Shown here piece by piece: positions 24,687-35,968 of a stretch of DNA of 64,000 nt; the stretch's first letter is position 1; each line of letters opens with the position of its first letter. The stretch is from Meloidogyne chitwoodi (Eukaryota; Nematoda; Chromadorea; Rhabditida; Meloidogynidae). The notes below the pieces were generated by a model. It worked only from the letters and a program-made list of their open reading frames with translations. It did no database searches and was not told the origin of the DNA. The stretch is taken from assembly GCA_015183035.1 (NCBI GenBank), contig JACZZP010000005.1:310001-374000 (forward strand), in the 5' to 3' direction. Position numbers and translations under genes: made by a program.

Positions 24687-26312
24687 ATGTTAGTATTATT
24701 CGAAACTGCTGCTGGATATGCTCTTTTTAAAGTAAGATATCTTTTACTTTGTTTTTATTTTATTAAACTATATTTTTTAGTTAGAAGATGAAAGTTTGCT
24801 TAAAAACGTTGATAATATTTGGAATGAGCTTGCTTCTGGAAATGAAAGGTTTATAATTATTTTAAATATTTGTTTACCCTACATTTAATAACTTGTACAT
24901 TTTTAGTCTTGAGATTGTTTGTTTTAAACGTTACAAATCAATTGCTGAGGCAGTTACCAATGCAACTGATATTTCTGAGGGTAAATTGAGCAAAACACTA
25001 AAGAAAATGTTAAAAAAGGCAGTAAAGGACGAGAAATTGGCTGTTGCTGATACACAATTGGGATCATTAATAAAGGTTTAAATTTTATTTTAATTTCTAT
25101 TGTAAAAATATTTTTAGAATACTCTGGAAATTAAATGTCTTCATAATACTGCAATTTCTGAATTGATGCGTTCTATTCGTGCAAACATTGATACTCTTAT
25201 TGGAGACGAGTCTATAACGCAAGAAATTACTGCAATGCGTTTGGGCGTTTCACATGCAACTGGCCGTTATAAAGTTAAATTTAATCCAGAGAAGATTGAT
25301 ACAATGATTGTTCAGGTTTAAGAAAATAAAAATCCTCTAAAATACCTTAAAATATTCTCTGAGTTTAGGCGGTTTCATTACTTGATGATTTGGATAAGGA
25401 GTTAAACAATTACGTTATGCGCTGTCGTGAATGGTATGGTTGGCACTTTCCCGAACTTGGAAAAATTATCACTGATTCGCAGGCTTATGCTAAGGTTTAA
25501 TTTGCCTTTTATGCCATTTTATTATTTTTAGTGTGTAAAAGCAATAGGAATGCGACAGAATACTCAAACCGCAAAACTAGAAGAAATCTTACCTGCAGAG
25601 CTAGTTACTCAAGTCCAAACTGAAGCCGAGATTAGTATGGGAACAGACATTTCCGAGATTGATTTGTTAAATATTGGAGAACTTTGTGATCAAATAATTC
25701 AATTGGGACAATATAGGGCACAGCTACACGAATATCTTAAAAATAGAATGCATGCTTTGGCTCCAAATTTGACTGTTTTACTTGGTGAATTGGTTGGTGC
25801 TAGACTTGTTTCTAAAGCTGGTATATTTTAATTTTTAAAATTTTTATAAATGTTTACCGATAGGATCACTTATGGCTCTTGCTAAATGTCCTGCTTCCAC
25901 TGTACAAATTTTAGGAGCTGAAAAAGCATTATTTCGGGCACTCAAAACGAAAAAGGATACACCCAAGTATGGAATCATTTATCACGCACAACTAATTACA
26001 CAAACGGGGCAGAAATCAAAAGGAAAAGTTAGTTGATTTTTTTATCATTTTTTATGGGTTAGAGTCGAAAGAATAATTCAAATTTTTGCTCAGATTGCTC
26101 GTAAATTGGCTGCTAAAATCGCTTTATCAACTCGAATTGATGCTCTTTGTGAAGAATCTCTTGGAAATCAACAAGGTATTGAGGCTCGTGCTTACATTGA
26201 AGGTGTAATAAAAGCGGAGAATTCTAGAACTGGGGAGAAAAAACGTCGCTTTTCGGGCGTACAGCAAGCGCCTAAGGATGCTTATGAATTCAAAAAAATA
26301 AAGAAAGGCTAA
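24687..26312 (+). CDS. NOP58: NOP58, box C/D snoRNP core protein
   Basis: Exons 24687-24731, 24781-24848, 24907-25075, 25118-25315, 25369-25494, 25532-25820, 25864-26027 and 26094-26312 give 425 aa. Nucleolar scaffold that joins fibrillarin, NOP56 and 15.5K on C/D snoRNAs for rRNA 2'-O-methylation. Seen: N-terminal [16 protein letters not shown], coiled-coil region, [11 protein letters not shown], and the Nop domain signature with [21 protein letters not shown] and [19 protein letters not shown], ending in a basic tail (FKKIKKG). The Lys/Glu tail is shorter than in yeast or human NOP58 (about 510-530 aa). Start is the first ATG, directly before the family's N-terminal motif. Confidence 0.96.
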
Positions 26313-26527
26313 AAAAAGTAAAAATCGTTGAAAAATTTAATTATTTTGTTACTTTTTTTTTGTTAATTTGTTTACCAATTTATTTTTTTAATTTAATTGT
26401 TATGAAGAATAAAATATTTTGAAAATTGCTTAATTAAAATAAAATTGAGTATTAATTCATTAATTAACTAAAATCATAACTAAATTAATTTTTTTTTGAT
26501 TTCATTGTTTTCAGTTTTTACAGAATT
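26313..26527 (+). promoter_or_regulatory. Short NOP58-to-HECT gene spacer with possible trans-splice acceptor
   Basis: Only 215 bp separate the NOP58 stop from the next same-strand ATG. Just upstream of that ATG is a pyrimidine-rich stretch ending TTTTTACAG|AATTATG, a good 3' splice site with no upstream exon in view. That is what an SL acceptor of an operon's second gene would look like. Inference only. Confidence 0.4.
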
Positions 26528-29425
26528 ATGGATTCAGTTAAAGACTTTCCTGATCTTGAAAATGCTTCAAAAAAATTATTACGTTCATTAGAAACTGCAA
26601 ATTATATTTATAATCATCTTGATAAATTAGATCAAGCAAAAAAAGCTAAGGAAGATGCTAAAAAATCTGTTGATGATAATAAAGATGCTTCAAAAACAAC
26701 AACTGAAGTTCCTCCTCAACAAAATAATCAAACAACTTCAGAAGAAGGAAAGAATGTTGAAAACAATTTGACTTTACAAATTACCAATTCACCCAATTTT
26801 GAGAGACGGGTAAAAATTGTAGATGAACTACGTTCTCTTTGGAAACAATTAAGTGAATGTTTAACTCAATTGGAAGAAATGCCAAATTCAAATCATGCTA
26901 TACTTGCTCTTCAAAACGGTTTTTTTTATTTCTTTTAATTTTTATTTCTTCGCAAATTATTTTATTTTCCTTCTTTAAATTATAGCGGCTGAAGCATTTT
27001 TTCTTTGTTATTCAATGTTTTTCCCGCAACCACCAAAAACTGCTTCAACAAAAGATCAAAGTGCTGCTAATTCTGTTGTTGATAATTCACAAAGTACCTT
27101 AGGAGTAATTCAACCACCTCAATCTACTTCTACTAATATTAATTCACCTGATTCAGTTGTTAGTCTAAACGATGCTAATATTTATCAAAAAGAAATGTTT
27201 TCGTTTGCAGGTTTTTTTCTATTTTATATTTAGTTGAAAAAAATTAATTTTTTATAGAAAAACATCGCTCAGTTTTGAATCAAATTCTTCGTGGAAATAA
27301 TCAAAGTTTGGAAAGTAATGCTTTTGCAATTCTTACGAATTTTCCTAAATTGTTGGATTTTGATGTTAAACGAAAATATTTTCATAAGGAGCTCAAAAAA
27401 GTTGATAGTAATGACAGAAATCGGTTTATTTATTTATACATTTTTAAAAAATTAATTAATTTACGTGTTAGCCTACTCAGAAATTTTTTTTTTAATTTTT
27501 AAATATTTGTCCTAAATTTAATTTTCCTTAATAATTTTATTTTTTAATTCATGTTTTAGTTACAGAACAGAAGATGTTGCTATTCGTGTTCGTAGAAGCC
27601 ATATTTTTGGTGATAGTTTCCGTGAGCTTCATCGTTTGCGAAATTCTGATTGGCGTTCTCGTTTTTACATTATGTTTGAAGGGGAAGAAGGACAAGATGC
27701 TGGTTAGTTCAAATATTTATTTAATTTAGTTTTTAAATTTTTTTTAATTAAAAAGGTGGATTATTGCGTGAATGGTACCAAGTTATTACACGTGAAATTT
27801 TTAATCCAAATTATGCATTATTTATTAATGCACCTGGTGATCGAGTGACTTATATGATTAATAAATCGTCTTATGTTAATCCTGAACATTTGGATTATTT
27901 TAAGGTTTATTTTTTTGATTTTTGGTACTGATTAATTTTTTGAATTTTTTTTTGGACGATTCTTACGGAATTTAAAAAAATAAAATCCACTATTTTTTCT
28001 AGTTTGTCGGACGTTTAATTGCAAAAGCAATATTTGACAATAAACAATTGGACTGTTACTTTACAAGAGCTTTTTATAAACATATTTTGAATATTCATGG
28101 TTTTTTTTTTTGGAAAATTAATTTTTAATTAATTTTTAAATTTTTTAAAGTAAAATATCAGGACATTGAAAGCGAAGACCCTGAAATATTTAAATCTTTA
28201 GAATTTCTTTTAAATAATTCTATTGAATACTTGGGCTCTGATTTAATGTTTAGTGTAGAAGTTGAGGAATTTGGTGTTCGTTCGACTCGCCAACTTAAAG
28301 ATAATGGCTCTAAAATTTTGGTAACAGATGCTAATAAACAAGAATATGTTCATTTAATGTGTCAAATGAAAATGACAGGTTTTTTTAAATTTTTTTACTA
28401 AAATAGGGGAATTTTGTAAGAAGCTTTATTTTCTCCTTATTGTTAGAATTAATAATTTGTAAAATTTTATGGAGACTTTTTTTTTTAAAAAATTGAATTT
28501 AAATAAATATTTGCCTTGTAAGGTTTTCCCTGTCTTTTTACATCTTTGGATATTTTTTTTATCAATTTTTTAATTTTAATAATATCTTTTTTTTAATTTT
28601 TATTTTTAATTTTTATTTATTTTTAATTAAATAAAAAGGTTCTATTCGTCAACAATTAAATGCTTTCTTAGAGGGTTTTTATGAATTAATTCCAAAAAGT
28701 TTAATTGCAATATTTAATGAACAAGAATTGGAATTGCTAATTTCTGGACTTCCTGAAATTGATGTTGACGATTTATGTGTAAACACTGAATATAAAAATT
28801 ATACTCGGACAAGTCAACAAATTCAATGGTTTATTTTAAATTATTTAAATAGGAAAAAATATTTGTAAAATATTTTAAATAGAATTTTGGTAATTTATTA
28901 AATTAAGGTGTAGTAGTAGTGTCACCCATTTATTCAATAGAAATTTAATAGAAAATATTTTTTTCACCCAAAAAAATTAATTTTAAATAAAAAATTAATT
29001 TTTTTCTTGCGAATATATGGGGTGTCGAATTTTAATTATTATTTTTTACTTTAAAAATTGAAAGAATTTAAAAAAAAATTTTCTTTAGGTTTTGGAGAGC
29101 TCTACGTTCTTTTGATCAAGAAGATAAAGCCAAATTTCTTCAATTTGTTACGGGGACATCAAAAGTCCCTTTATTAGGCTTTGCTCATTTAGAAGGAATG
29201 AATGGAACACAAAAATTCACGTTTATTTATTTTTTAATTTTAAATTTTTTATTAAAATTTAAATATTTTAGAATTCAAAAAGACACACGTTCAAATGACC
29301 GTCTTCCTTCTGCACATACATGTTTTAATCAATTAGATTTACCAGAATATCCAAACTATGAGACTTTACATAAAATGTTGCTTTTAGCATGTAGAGAATG
29401 TTCTGAAGGTTTTGCTTTTGCTTAA
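26528..29425 (+). CDS. HUWE1: HUWE1/EEL-1-like HECT E3 ubiquitin ligase, short form (624 aa)
   Basis: Exons 26528-26918, 26986-27210, 27258-27423, 27560-27702, 27756-27904, 28003-28099, 28151-28378, 28639-28828, 29089-29220 and 29272-29425. The C-terminal 380 residues are a complete HUWE1-class HECT domain: [24 protein letters not shown]-like block, [30 protein letters not shown]-equivalent [23 protein letters not shown], and the catalytic loop [14 protein letters not shown] with Cys, ending [13 protein letters not shown] ligases pass ubiquitin from this Cys to substrates. The N-terminal 245 residues match only the region just before the HECT in HUWE1; the ~3,500-residue UBA/WWE/armadillo part is absent, with NOP58 lying immediately upstream. 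Confidence 0.92.
28905..29035. repeat. Degenerate MITE in a HECT-gene intron (TTCTTGCGAATA family)
   Basis: The right end TTCTTGCGAATATATGGGGT (near 29004-29023) matches the ends of the element at 57922-58024. The left end is more decayed (GTCACCCATTTATTC). Lies in intron 8 (28829-29088). Confidence 0.5.
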
Positions 29426-31277
29426 AAAAAAAAATTAAATTTTCAATTTTTTTCTAATTAAAATTGTTTTTATTGACAATTTTTTTAAATAATATAAAAA
29501 TTGTTTATTTAAATTTTTTTTTTATGTTCTTTTAATAAAAAAAATAAAAATTTCAATTTATTTTTATCATTATTTATTTTAAATTCCTCACAGACAACCC
29601 TAATTTTTCACTGAAATTAAAAAAAAAAATTTTTTTTTTTTAACCTTTTTCTATTAATTAAAAAAATTATAAAGGAATGTTTTTAATTAATATTATTGTC
29701 GTAAGCAAATAAAAATATTTAAAAAGGCCTATATTAAAATGGCTCCCGGAAAATTGGGCAGTGAAGAAACAGTACAAATACTTGCAAGAAAATACAAAAA
29801 TACGAAAAATACAAAAATACATTAAATACAAAAATACATCAACAACAAAATACACCAGTAACCCAACATTTTTTTGTGTTTTTGTATTTTTCTTGTATTT
29901 TTTGTAGTTTCTTGCAAGTATTTGTACTGTTTCTTCATTGCCCAATATTCCACTGCCCAATTTTCCTGGCACTATTAATTAAAAAATAATAATAAAATGA
30001 TTTTATTTAATAATATTTATTTATTTTCTATAAATAAATAATATAAAATAATTTTTTTTTTACGTAATATAAATTAAAATTCTTTATATTATTTTGGGAG
30101 ATTATTTATTTTTTTTTTAATTTTTTCTCTGTCATTTGACGTATTAATATTTTAAATAAAATAAAAAAATAATTTATTTTAAATGCCAAAGTTAAAAAAT
30201 AAAAAAATATTTTTTCCCTCTCAATTTTTATGGAAATATAAAAAGCTTTGAAGGATTAAAAAAAAATATTTTTTTTTTAATTTAAAACATCATTAAAAAT
30301 TAAATATAATTAATATATGCGTAATTATTTATTTAAAAATAATTTAAAAAAATATTTATTTTTAAGGCTTTTTTGTTTTTAAAAATAATAAAATTAGTGC
30401 TAAGGATTTTTCTTTTTTAATTTTAATTTAAATAATTTTTGTATAAATTAAAAACTTTTATATTATCCTCCTTAAAAAACAAAATTCACAACCAAAATTA
30501 ATTTTATTTTTTTTTGAATTAAAAAAATTTTATTTTTTTTAATTAAAAAAAAATTTTTTTTTTAACATTAGTGGGGGAATTTAATATTAATTTTTCTAAA
30601 AAATTTTTTTTTTTATATTTTTTATTTTTGTAAATATATTTTTTAATTATTAATTTTAAAGTGTCATATAAAAGAAGACTTAAAATTCCTTTTAATATCT
30701 CTTTTTAATTTACTCCCTCTCATATTTTTAAATAAATAAATAATAAATATTATTTATTTAATTTTTAAGTGTTTGGCTTCCCCTTTATTTAAAAGGAATC
30801 TTTTATTTTTTTGTTTTCTTTGTCTAATAATAATAAATAAATATTATTATTATTTTTCATTTTTAAGCTTATTTTCCCCCTTTTTTATTTAATAAAATAT
30901 TTTTTATTTTTTAAAATTAATAAAAGAAATAAATATTTAAAAATAAAAAAATAATAAATTTAAATAAATTTATTATTAATTAAAATTAATTAAGTCTCAA
31001 AGGAGACAATTTTTTAAGCGAAGTTTATTTTAACACAGACCAATTGGGATAAATTATTTATTTTTAAATATTCTTTTTTTCTTCTAAAAAAATATTATTT
31101 TTATTAGAATAATATTCCAATTTATTAAATTAATAAATATAAAATATTTACCTAAAAAATGAATTTTTTTTAGTTAAATACTTAAATTATTAGAAAAAAA
31201 TTAAACAAAATTTTTTTAATTTTTAATAATTTAAATAAATAAATTAATATTTTAGCAATATTAAAAAATAAAATAAA
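29426..31277. other. 1.85-kb intergenic region, one inverted-repeat element, otherwise AT-rich
   Basis: After the HECT gene comes a foldback at 29741-29974. From 30000 to 31270 the sequence is almost pure A/T tracts without recognisable exon, RNA or repeat. Confidence 0.5.
29741..29974. mobile_element. Foldback mini-element with about 60-bp inverted ends
   Basis: The left arm (GGAAAATTGGGCAGTG, then GAAGAAACAGTACAAATACTT) returns inverted on the right with a 16-bp internal repetition of the GAATATTGGGCA unit. The centre is rich in TACAAAAA repeats. Non-coding on both strands. Confidence 0.7.
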
Positions 31278-32102
31278 ATGTATTCTTTTCCACCATCATC
31301 TTCAACTAATGCGTGGGAAGGAGGATTGCCCCCACAATTTGCCCGTTCAAAAATTCTTTATTCTGATGAATTTTGTAAAATGACAGATGAAATCTTAATT
31401 GTCAAAAAATTCTTTTTTGGTACATTAAGACCAAAAGTAATATTTTTAAAAGATATTAGAATTGTTTATTTTGATGAACAAACAATTGCTCAAAGAAAAT
31501 ATTCACATAGGCGAATATGGGGGAGAGCACATGGTAAATCTGTTTATTGGGCTGCTGATTTTAAAAGGTAAATTAAAAAAAAAATTTTTTTCCGCTTTTT
31601 AGTGTTTTAGAGAACAGATAAAAAAATTTAAAAAAAAATTTGAAAAAATCCCGGCACTTTTGTATCGGCACTTAAACGTCCACTACCACAAAAATCATCT
31701 TTAGAGGACAAAAGTCCGCAAGTCTTGTCCGCAATTTGTAATAATTAACTCTTTCGCTTAATATTTTACCAAAAAAAATTTAAAATAATTTGTTTAATAA
31801 TTATTATGTGTAAATATATTTATAGAAATAATTTTAAACAAATAATTCAATTAATAAATTATTTGCGGACAAAATTTGCGGACTTTTTTGAAAAATTACC
31901 AAAATTTATTTGTTAAAAAAATATTATTTTCTCTAGATGTTTACCAGGCATTGATAAAACAAACAAAAGTGATGTAATTATTGACATTGAAGATGGAATA
32001 TTAAAAGGTTTTACAGTATCAGATGTTCAAAGCTTTTTGGGAGTTGTTCGTTTATGTGCACCCATTTCAACTATTATAGTTGATCATTTGGATTTTTCTT
32101 AA
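31278..32102 (+). CDS. Hypothetical protein (151 aa), intact copy of a duplicated gene
   Basis: Exons 31278-31567 and 31937-32102, AG|A junction in frame. No signal peptide or membrane segment. The N terminus is Ser/Pro-rich (MYSFPPSSSTNAWEGG), followed by mixed beta-like sequence (KFFFGTLRPK, RIWGRAHGKSVYW) and a hydrophobic C-terminal end (STIIVDHLDFS). I do not recognise it. A truncated copy begins at 35439. The intron holds an inverted-repeat element (31702-31894). Confidence 0.6.
31702..31894. mobile_element. MITE-like inverted repeat (AAAGTCCGCAA ends) within an intron
   Basis: The left end AAAAGTCCGCAAGTCTTGTC and the right end complement AAAAAAGTCCGCAAATTTTG are inverted repeats carrying two GTCCGCAA units each. 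The centre is A/T-rich with no ORF. Confidence 0.65.
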
Positions 32103-32733
32103 ATAATTTAAAAAAGAAATTAATCGACGGGTGTGCTTTTTGTATAAATTAAAAATAAATAAATATTTTTAAATTTTGTATTTAATTTTAATAAATATAT
32201 TTTGAATAATAATACAGTAATCTCTCGAATAATTACACTGGGTAATTATTTTTTCAACTTTACGCTGAAAGGGGGTAATTAATAGTGAACAGAATAATAT
32301 TTTTAGAAATTATCAAAATAAATTATATATTTAGCAAAATAAAAAAATTAAACAAAAAATAAAAGAAATTTAATATTTTGATTTAGAAAAAATATAACAT
32401 TTCTATTATTTTTATTTTTGCAAAAATTAATTTTTTTTTCAATTAAAAAAAATTAATTTTAAATAAATCTTTAGCCTTTTTAAAAATAGAATACCTATAT
32501 TTACATATTTAATTTTTTTACTCAACTTAGGAAAATCAAACTTAATATAAACATTCTTTCCTATAGATCACCTTTATTTTAAATAAATAAGAAAATAAAC
32601 TAAAAACACTATTAATTTCTTTTCGTAAAGTATGATGTCATTCGATAGCTCTTGAAAAACTGAGTCGATTTAGAGATGGAAAAAGTCAGTTAATTGTCTA
32701 TAAGTCGAGTTACCGGTTTCCGAAAATTGAAAA

Positions 32734-32808
32734 ATCATAGGGGGGAGTAAGCTCTACTAAGTGATTACCGCGGCTGCAGCCTAAAAAGAGCTTACTCCCC
32801 TCTATGAT
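32734..32808. repeat. Perfect-stem hairpin (22-bp arms, 31-nt loop)
   Basis: 32734-32755 pairs with 32787-32808 with a single mismatch. The arms contain GGGGAGTAAGCTCT and the loop is GC-rich (GATTACCGCGGCTGCAGCC), in sharp contrast to the surroundings. Could be a hairpin RNA, a recombination scar or a tiny MITE; coding is excluded. Confidence 0.75.
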
Positions 32809-32904
32809 TAAAAAATTAAAACAAGTATCATTAATTCTGATTTTCAAAATTTTAATGTAGAAATTGGCTACATTTTCCCAACTAAAAATTTAGCCAATTT
32901 TTAG

Positions 32905-33050
32905 TTGTTGGGTGATCTTTAGGAAATAATTTTTTAGTAAAAGATAGTATTATTATGAAACTTATTTATTTGTTCAGAAAAGTTAATTTATTCAAATAAG
33001 TTTTTGAGTGTGAACATTTTTATTAAGAGTGGAGTAATATAAAAGCATTT
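32905..33050 (+). promoter_or_regulatory. Duplicated promoter block with TATA box (copy A)
   Basis: About 150 bp including GTGATCTTTAGGAAATAATT and TTTTTGAGTGTGAACATTTT is nearly identical to 36212-36356 upstream of copy B. TATAAAAG at 33038-33045 lies 74 bp before the ATG, a plausible TATA box. Confidence 0.6.
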
Positions 33051-33111
33051 TTAAATCATTTTATAAATTATCAGTTTAAATAAAAATTATTTATTTAATT
33101 AAATTAATAAA

Positions 33112-33372
33112 ATGAATAAATTATTTACTTTTACTACAATTTTAATAATTTTTCAATTAATTTTACCAACACATCAAGGGCCAAAAAGTTGCGCAGATTC
33201 TCAAGTCGGTATTGGTAGTCCTTGTGTTACTAACCATAACTGTTGTCTTTCTAAGTGCGTAGACACTACCAACAAAGGAAAAGTATGTTGCGATCCACGT
33301 GGCCCAGTATGTGCAAAAGAGAATTTTAGATGTTGCAGTGGTAAATGTGTAGATAGACATTGCACTGCGTAG
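33112..33372 (+). CDS. Secreted 12-cysteine knottin-like protein (86 aa), copy A
   Basis: Single exon. A signal peptide of about 23 residues ending PTHQG precedes a 62-residue mature chain with twelve cysteines in the order C, C, CC, C, CC, C, CC, C, C, consistent with one or two inhibitor-cystine-knot-like modules (two HNCCxSKC / RCCSGKC half-repeats). This is typical of gland-secreted peptides and could serve defence, matrix or host interaction. The function is not determinable. The paralog at 36431 differs mainly in loops between cysteines. Confidence 0.75.
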   Translation: MNKLFTFTTILIIFQLILPTHQGPKSCADSQVGIGSPCVTNHNCCLSKCVDTTNKGKVCCDPRGPVCAKENFRCCSGKCVDRHCTA

Positions 33373-34543
33373 TATGATAAATAAAAATTAAATCTTTTTA
33401 ATTTAACTGAATTTAGTAGAATTTTTAAAATAAATATTTTGACATTTTTATTATTTTGTCGATTATATTTAATTTTTAAAATATTTAATTATTTAGAATA
33501 AAATTTAAAAAAAATATTGTAGGTATTTATTGAAATAAATCAAAAAAGAGGCGTAATAAGAAGTCTTCTTTTAGTTTAAAGGCACACAAATATTTTTAAA
33601 AATAAATAGAAAAAATTATTTTAATATAATTAATTAATTTCCCTTAAATCATAGGTAATAATTATTTTTCCATTTAAATTTTGCTCTCTGGAAAATGTGA
33701 AAATTGAGAATTTTGGAAAATTCCTTTCTTACTATTTATTAAAATTATTTAATAAATAGGTACTTATGCTCTTATCACTAGAGAACGGATTTATATGGAC
33801 TATCAATTGAAAAATATGACCATATAATATGGTCTAAAAATCGTAAAATATGGACTGAAATATGGATTAAAAGTCTAAATATGGACAAAATATGGAATAT
33901 AAATGCAAAATTTTAACATTTAAAATTTTTATTTCATATTCAAAACACTTTAAAAATCATTATTTTGTTCACAATTATTGATTAAGTACATTTCTAACTT
34001 TTTTTTGGGTTGACCTTGTACTATACACCAGGGATGGGCAACTTTTGTATTTAGTCTTTCGTATTTCGTGCTTTAGACTAATTTTATTTCGTATTTTTGG
34101 ACTAAGTACGAAATTTTTCTAAATTTTCTGGTAGTTTTGAACCGACCCATTTTTCAATGAAAATTTTTGGCATTCTGTCCACGCGTCTCTACCTATCGTC
34201 TCTCTTGTTGTGAAGGCGTGCAATTAGTAATATTTATGGGCTGAAATATGGAAAAAAGCCAAAATATGGACAAATATGGACTGAACGCCAAAATATGGAA
34301 AATATTGATTGATTTCTTGAAAAATAGTAATATTTATTGGCTGAAATATGAATAAAACGCCAAAATATGGATAAAATATGGAAAATATGGACAAAACGCC
34401 AAAATATGAAAAAATATGGAAAATATGGATTGATAACTCGATTTTTATCTTAACAACATATGATAAAACTACGTTTTTCGTGCGTTTCAGCACCCAACTA
34501 GTTCAGGAAAAAAATATGGAAATCCATATAAATCCGTTCTCTA

Positions 34544-35087
34544 CTTATCACCCACCCCTCCTTCTTCAATGCAGCGCCTCATTTTATTGCGCCGAAAAAA
34601 TACTCTAGACTGCCTTTGATTGAAAGTGCCCCAAGAAAATTTTGATGTGTAAAGGCGTGGTAAATTTGAATTTTAAATGATAGCTTTACTTTTAATTGTG
34701 CCATAATTTGTAAAAAAATTAAAAACATTATTAAAATGAACTATGATCAATTAATTCGTCATATTATTGAACTTGGAAATGGTGATCAAGAATTAGGCAG
34801 CATTAGATTTTTTCAACGACGGGGGATCTTGCATCAAGAGCGTAACTGTCAGAAATGTGGGACCGGAATGCGAATGTTACATAAACAAGGATCTTACTTT
34901 TTGAATGGGATTCACAATTTTATCCCTCCTTTTTAATTTCAGTTGTTTTTCCTTTTTTATTAATTTATAAATAAATATTTACACATCAAAATTTTCTTGG
35001 GGCACTTTCAATCAAAGGCAGTCTAGAGTATTTTTTCGGCGCAATAAAATGAGGCGCTGCATTGAAGAAGGAGGGGTGGAGGATAAG
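34544..35087. mobile_element. Mini-transposon with 110-bp terminal inverted repeats
   Basis: 34544-34653 and 34978-35087 are inverted copies that are almost identical over 110 bp (ends CTTATC..CCACCCCTCC, inner end GATGTGTAAA). The 324-bp interior holds one short ORF that looks like a transposase zinc ribbon (34736-34936). Target duplications could not be identified with certainty. Confidence 0.85.
34736..34936 (+). pseudogene. Truncated Merlin/ISXO2-like transposase N-terminal fragment (66 codons)
   Basis: Reads FFQRRGILHQERNCQKCGTG followed by MRMLHKQGSYF. A helix plus a CxxC half zinc ribbon of this kind is the usual beginning of Merlin (ISXO2-type) transposases in invertebrates. The catalytic core is missing, so the element would be non-autonomous. 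Assignment rests on this short motif only. Confidence 0.5.
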
Positions 35088-35438
35088 GGCATAAGTACCA
35101 AAAAATAATATAAAAATATTATTTTTTAAATTTGTTTTTATTTGAAAAATAAGGACTCAAAGCTTTGTAGATTAATGGTAATTTATATTAAAATTAATAA
35201 ATTTTTTATTAAATTTATTTTTAAATATTCTTTTTTTTTCTACTAAAAAATATTATTTTTATTAAGAATAATATTCCAATTTATTAAATTAATAAATATA
35301 AAATATTTATCTAAAAAATGAATTTTTTAGGTAAATACTTAAATTATTAGAAAAAAAATTAAACAAAATTTTTTTTTTAATTTTTTTTCTAATTTAAATA
35401 AATAAATTAATATTTTAGCAATATTAAAATAAAATAAA

Positions 35439-35687
35439 ATGTATTCCTTTCCACCATCATCTTCAACTAATGCGTGGGAGGGAGGATTGCCCCCACAATT
35501 TGCCCGTTCAAAAATTCTTTATTCTGATGAATTTTGTAAAATGACAGATGAAATCTTAATTGTCAAAAAATTCTTTTTTGGTACATTAAGACCAAAAGTA
35601 TATAATAAACATTGCTGCGGCAAACTGGGCCAATTTTATGTATTAATGTTAGTCCTAATAAATATTTTTTTTGCTTTAGAAAAATAA
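35439..35687 (+). pseudogene. Truncated duplicate of the hypothetical gene at 31278
   Basis: The first 53 codons (through TLRPK) are identical in protein to 31278-31436, then the sequence switches abruptly to an unrelated AT-rich reading (CCGKLGQFYVLML...) ending at 35687. The rest of exon 1, the intron and exon 2 are missing, by a deletion of roughly 1 kb relative to unit A. Flanking upstream sequence is also duplicated (35215-35438 vs 31055-31277). Most likely a dead copy, although a new 82-aa ORF is open. Confidence 0.75.
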
Positions 35688-35968
35688 AAATATAAAACCT
35701 ATTATTTTTATTTTGCAAAAATTAATTGTTTTTTCAATTAAAAAAATAATTTTTAATAAATCTTTAGCCTTTTTTACAAAATAAAAAAAGTTATTTTGGA
35801 ATATTTACATAATTAATTTTTTTTTAGGTTTTTACTCAACTGAGAAAAATCAAACTATAATATGAACATTCTTTCCTATAGATCACCTTTTTTAAAATAA
35901 AAAAATTTTCAATTAATTTAATAATAGTTACTGACGGGTAAAAGAGAGGTCGGCAAATGTCCCTTAAT

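Larger units (their letters stand above)
32103..33111. other. Intergenic between hypothetical gene and 12-Cys gene
   Basis: Holds a possible degenerate DNA-transposon end at 32215-32290 (CAGTAATCTCTCGAATAATT), a segment duplicated at 35690-35910, a compact hairpin (32734-32808), and the conserved promoter block before the 12-Cys gene. Confidence 0.45.
33761..35099. mobile_element. Composite foldback element with AAATATGGAC repeats
   Basis: Outer inverted ends: GGTACTTATGCTCTTATC at 33761-33778 against GATAAGGGCATAAGTACC at 35082-35099. Inside, TAGAGAACGGATTTATATGG (near 33779) is inverted near 34520-34541. Much of 33790-34440 consists of degenerate AAATATGGACTGAA / AAAACGCCAAAATATGG repeats. 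The second element (34544-35087) appears inserted in its right arm. Confidence 0.65.
33373..35438. other. Transposon-rich spacer between the two duplicated units
   Basis: Contains the AAATATGGAC-repeat foldback element and the nested Merlin-like mini-element listed separately. The remaining flanks are AT-rich. No host gene seen. Confidence 0.6.

Noticed and set aside
29667..29972. 101-aa minus-strand ORF
   Set aside because: Lies wholly inside a foldback element; Tyr/Phe/Val repeats come from TACAAAAA runs.
33163..33360. 65-aa ORF antisense to the 12-Cys gene
   Set aside because: Shadow frame; the sense frame has a signal peptide, conserved paralog and cysteine pattern.
34224..34608. ORFs with YFGVLSIF or KYEKIWK repeats
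   Set aside because: Products of the AAATATGGAC repeats in a mobile element.
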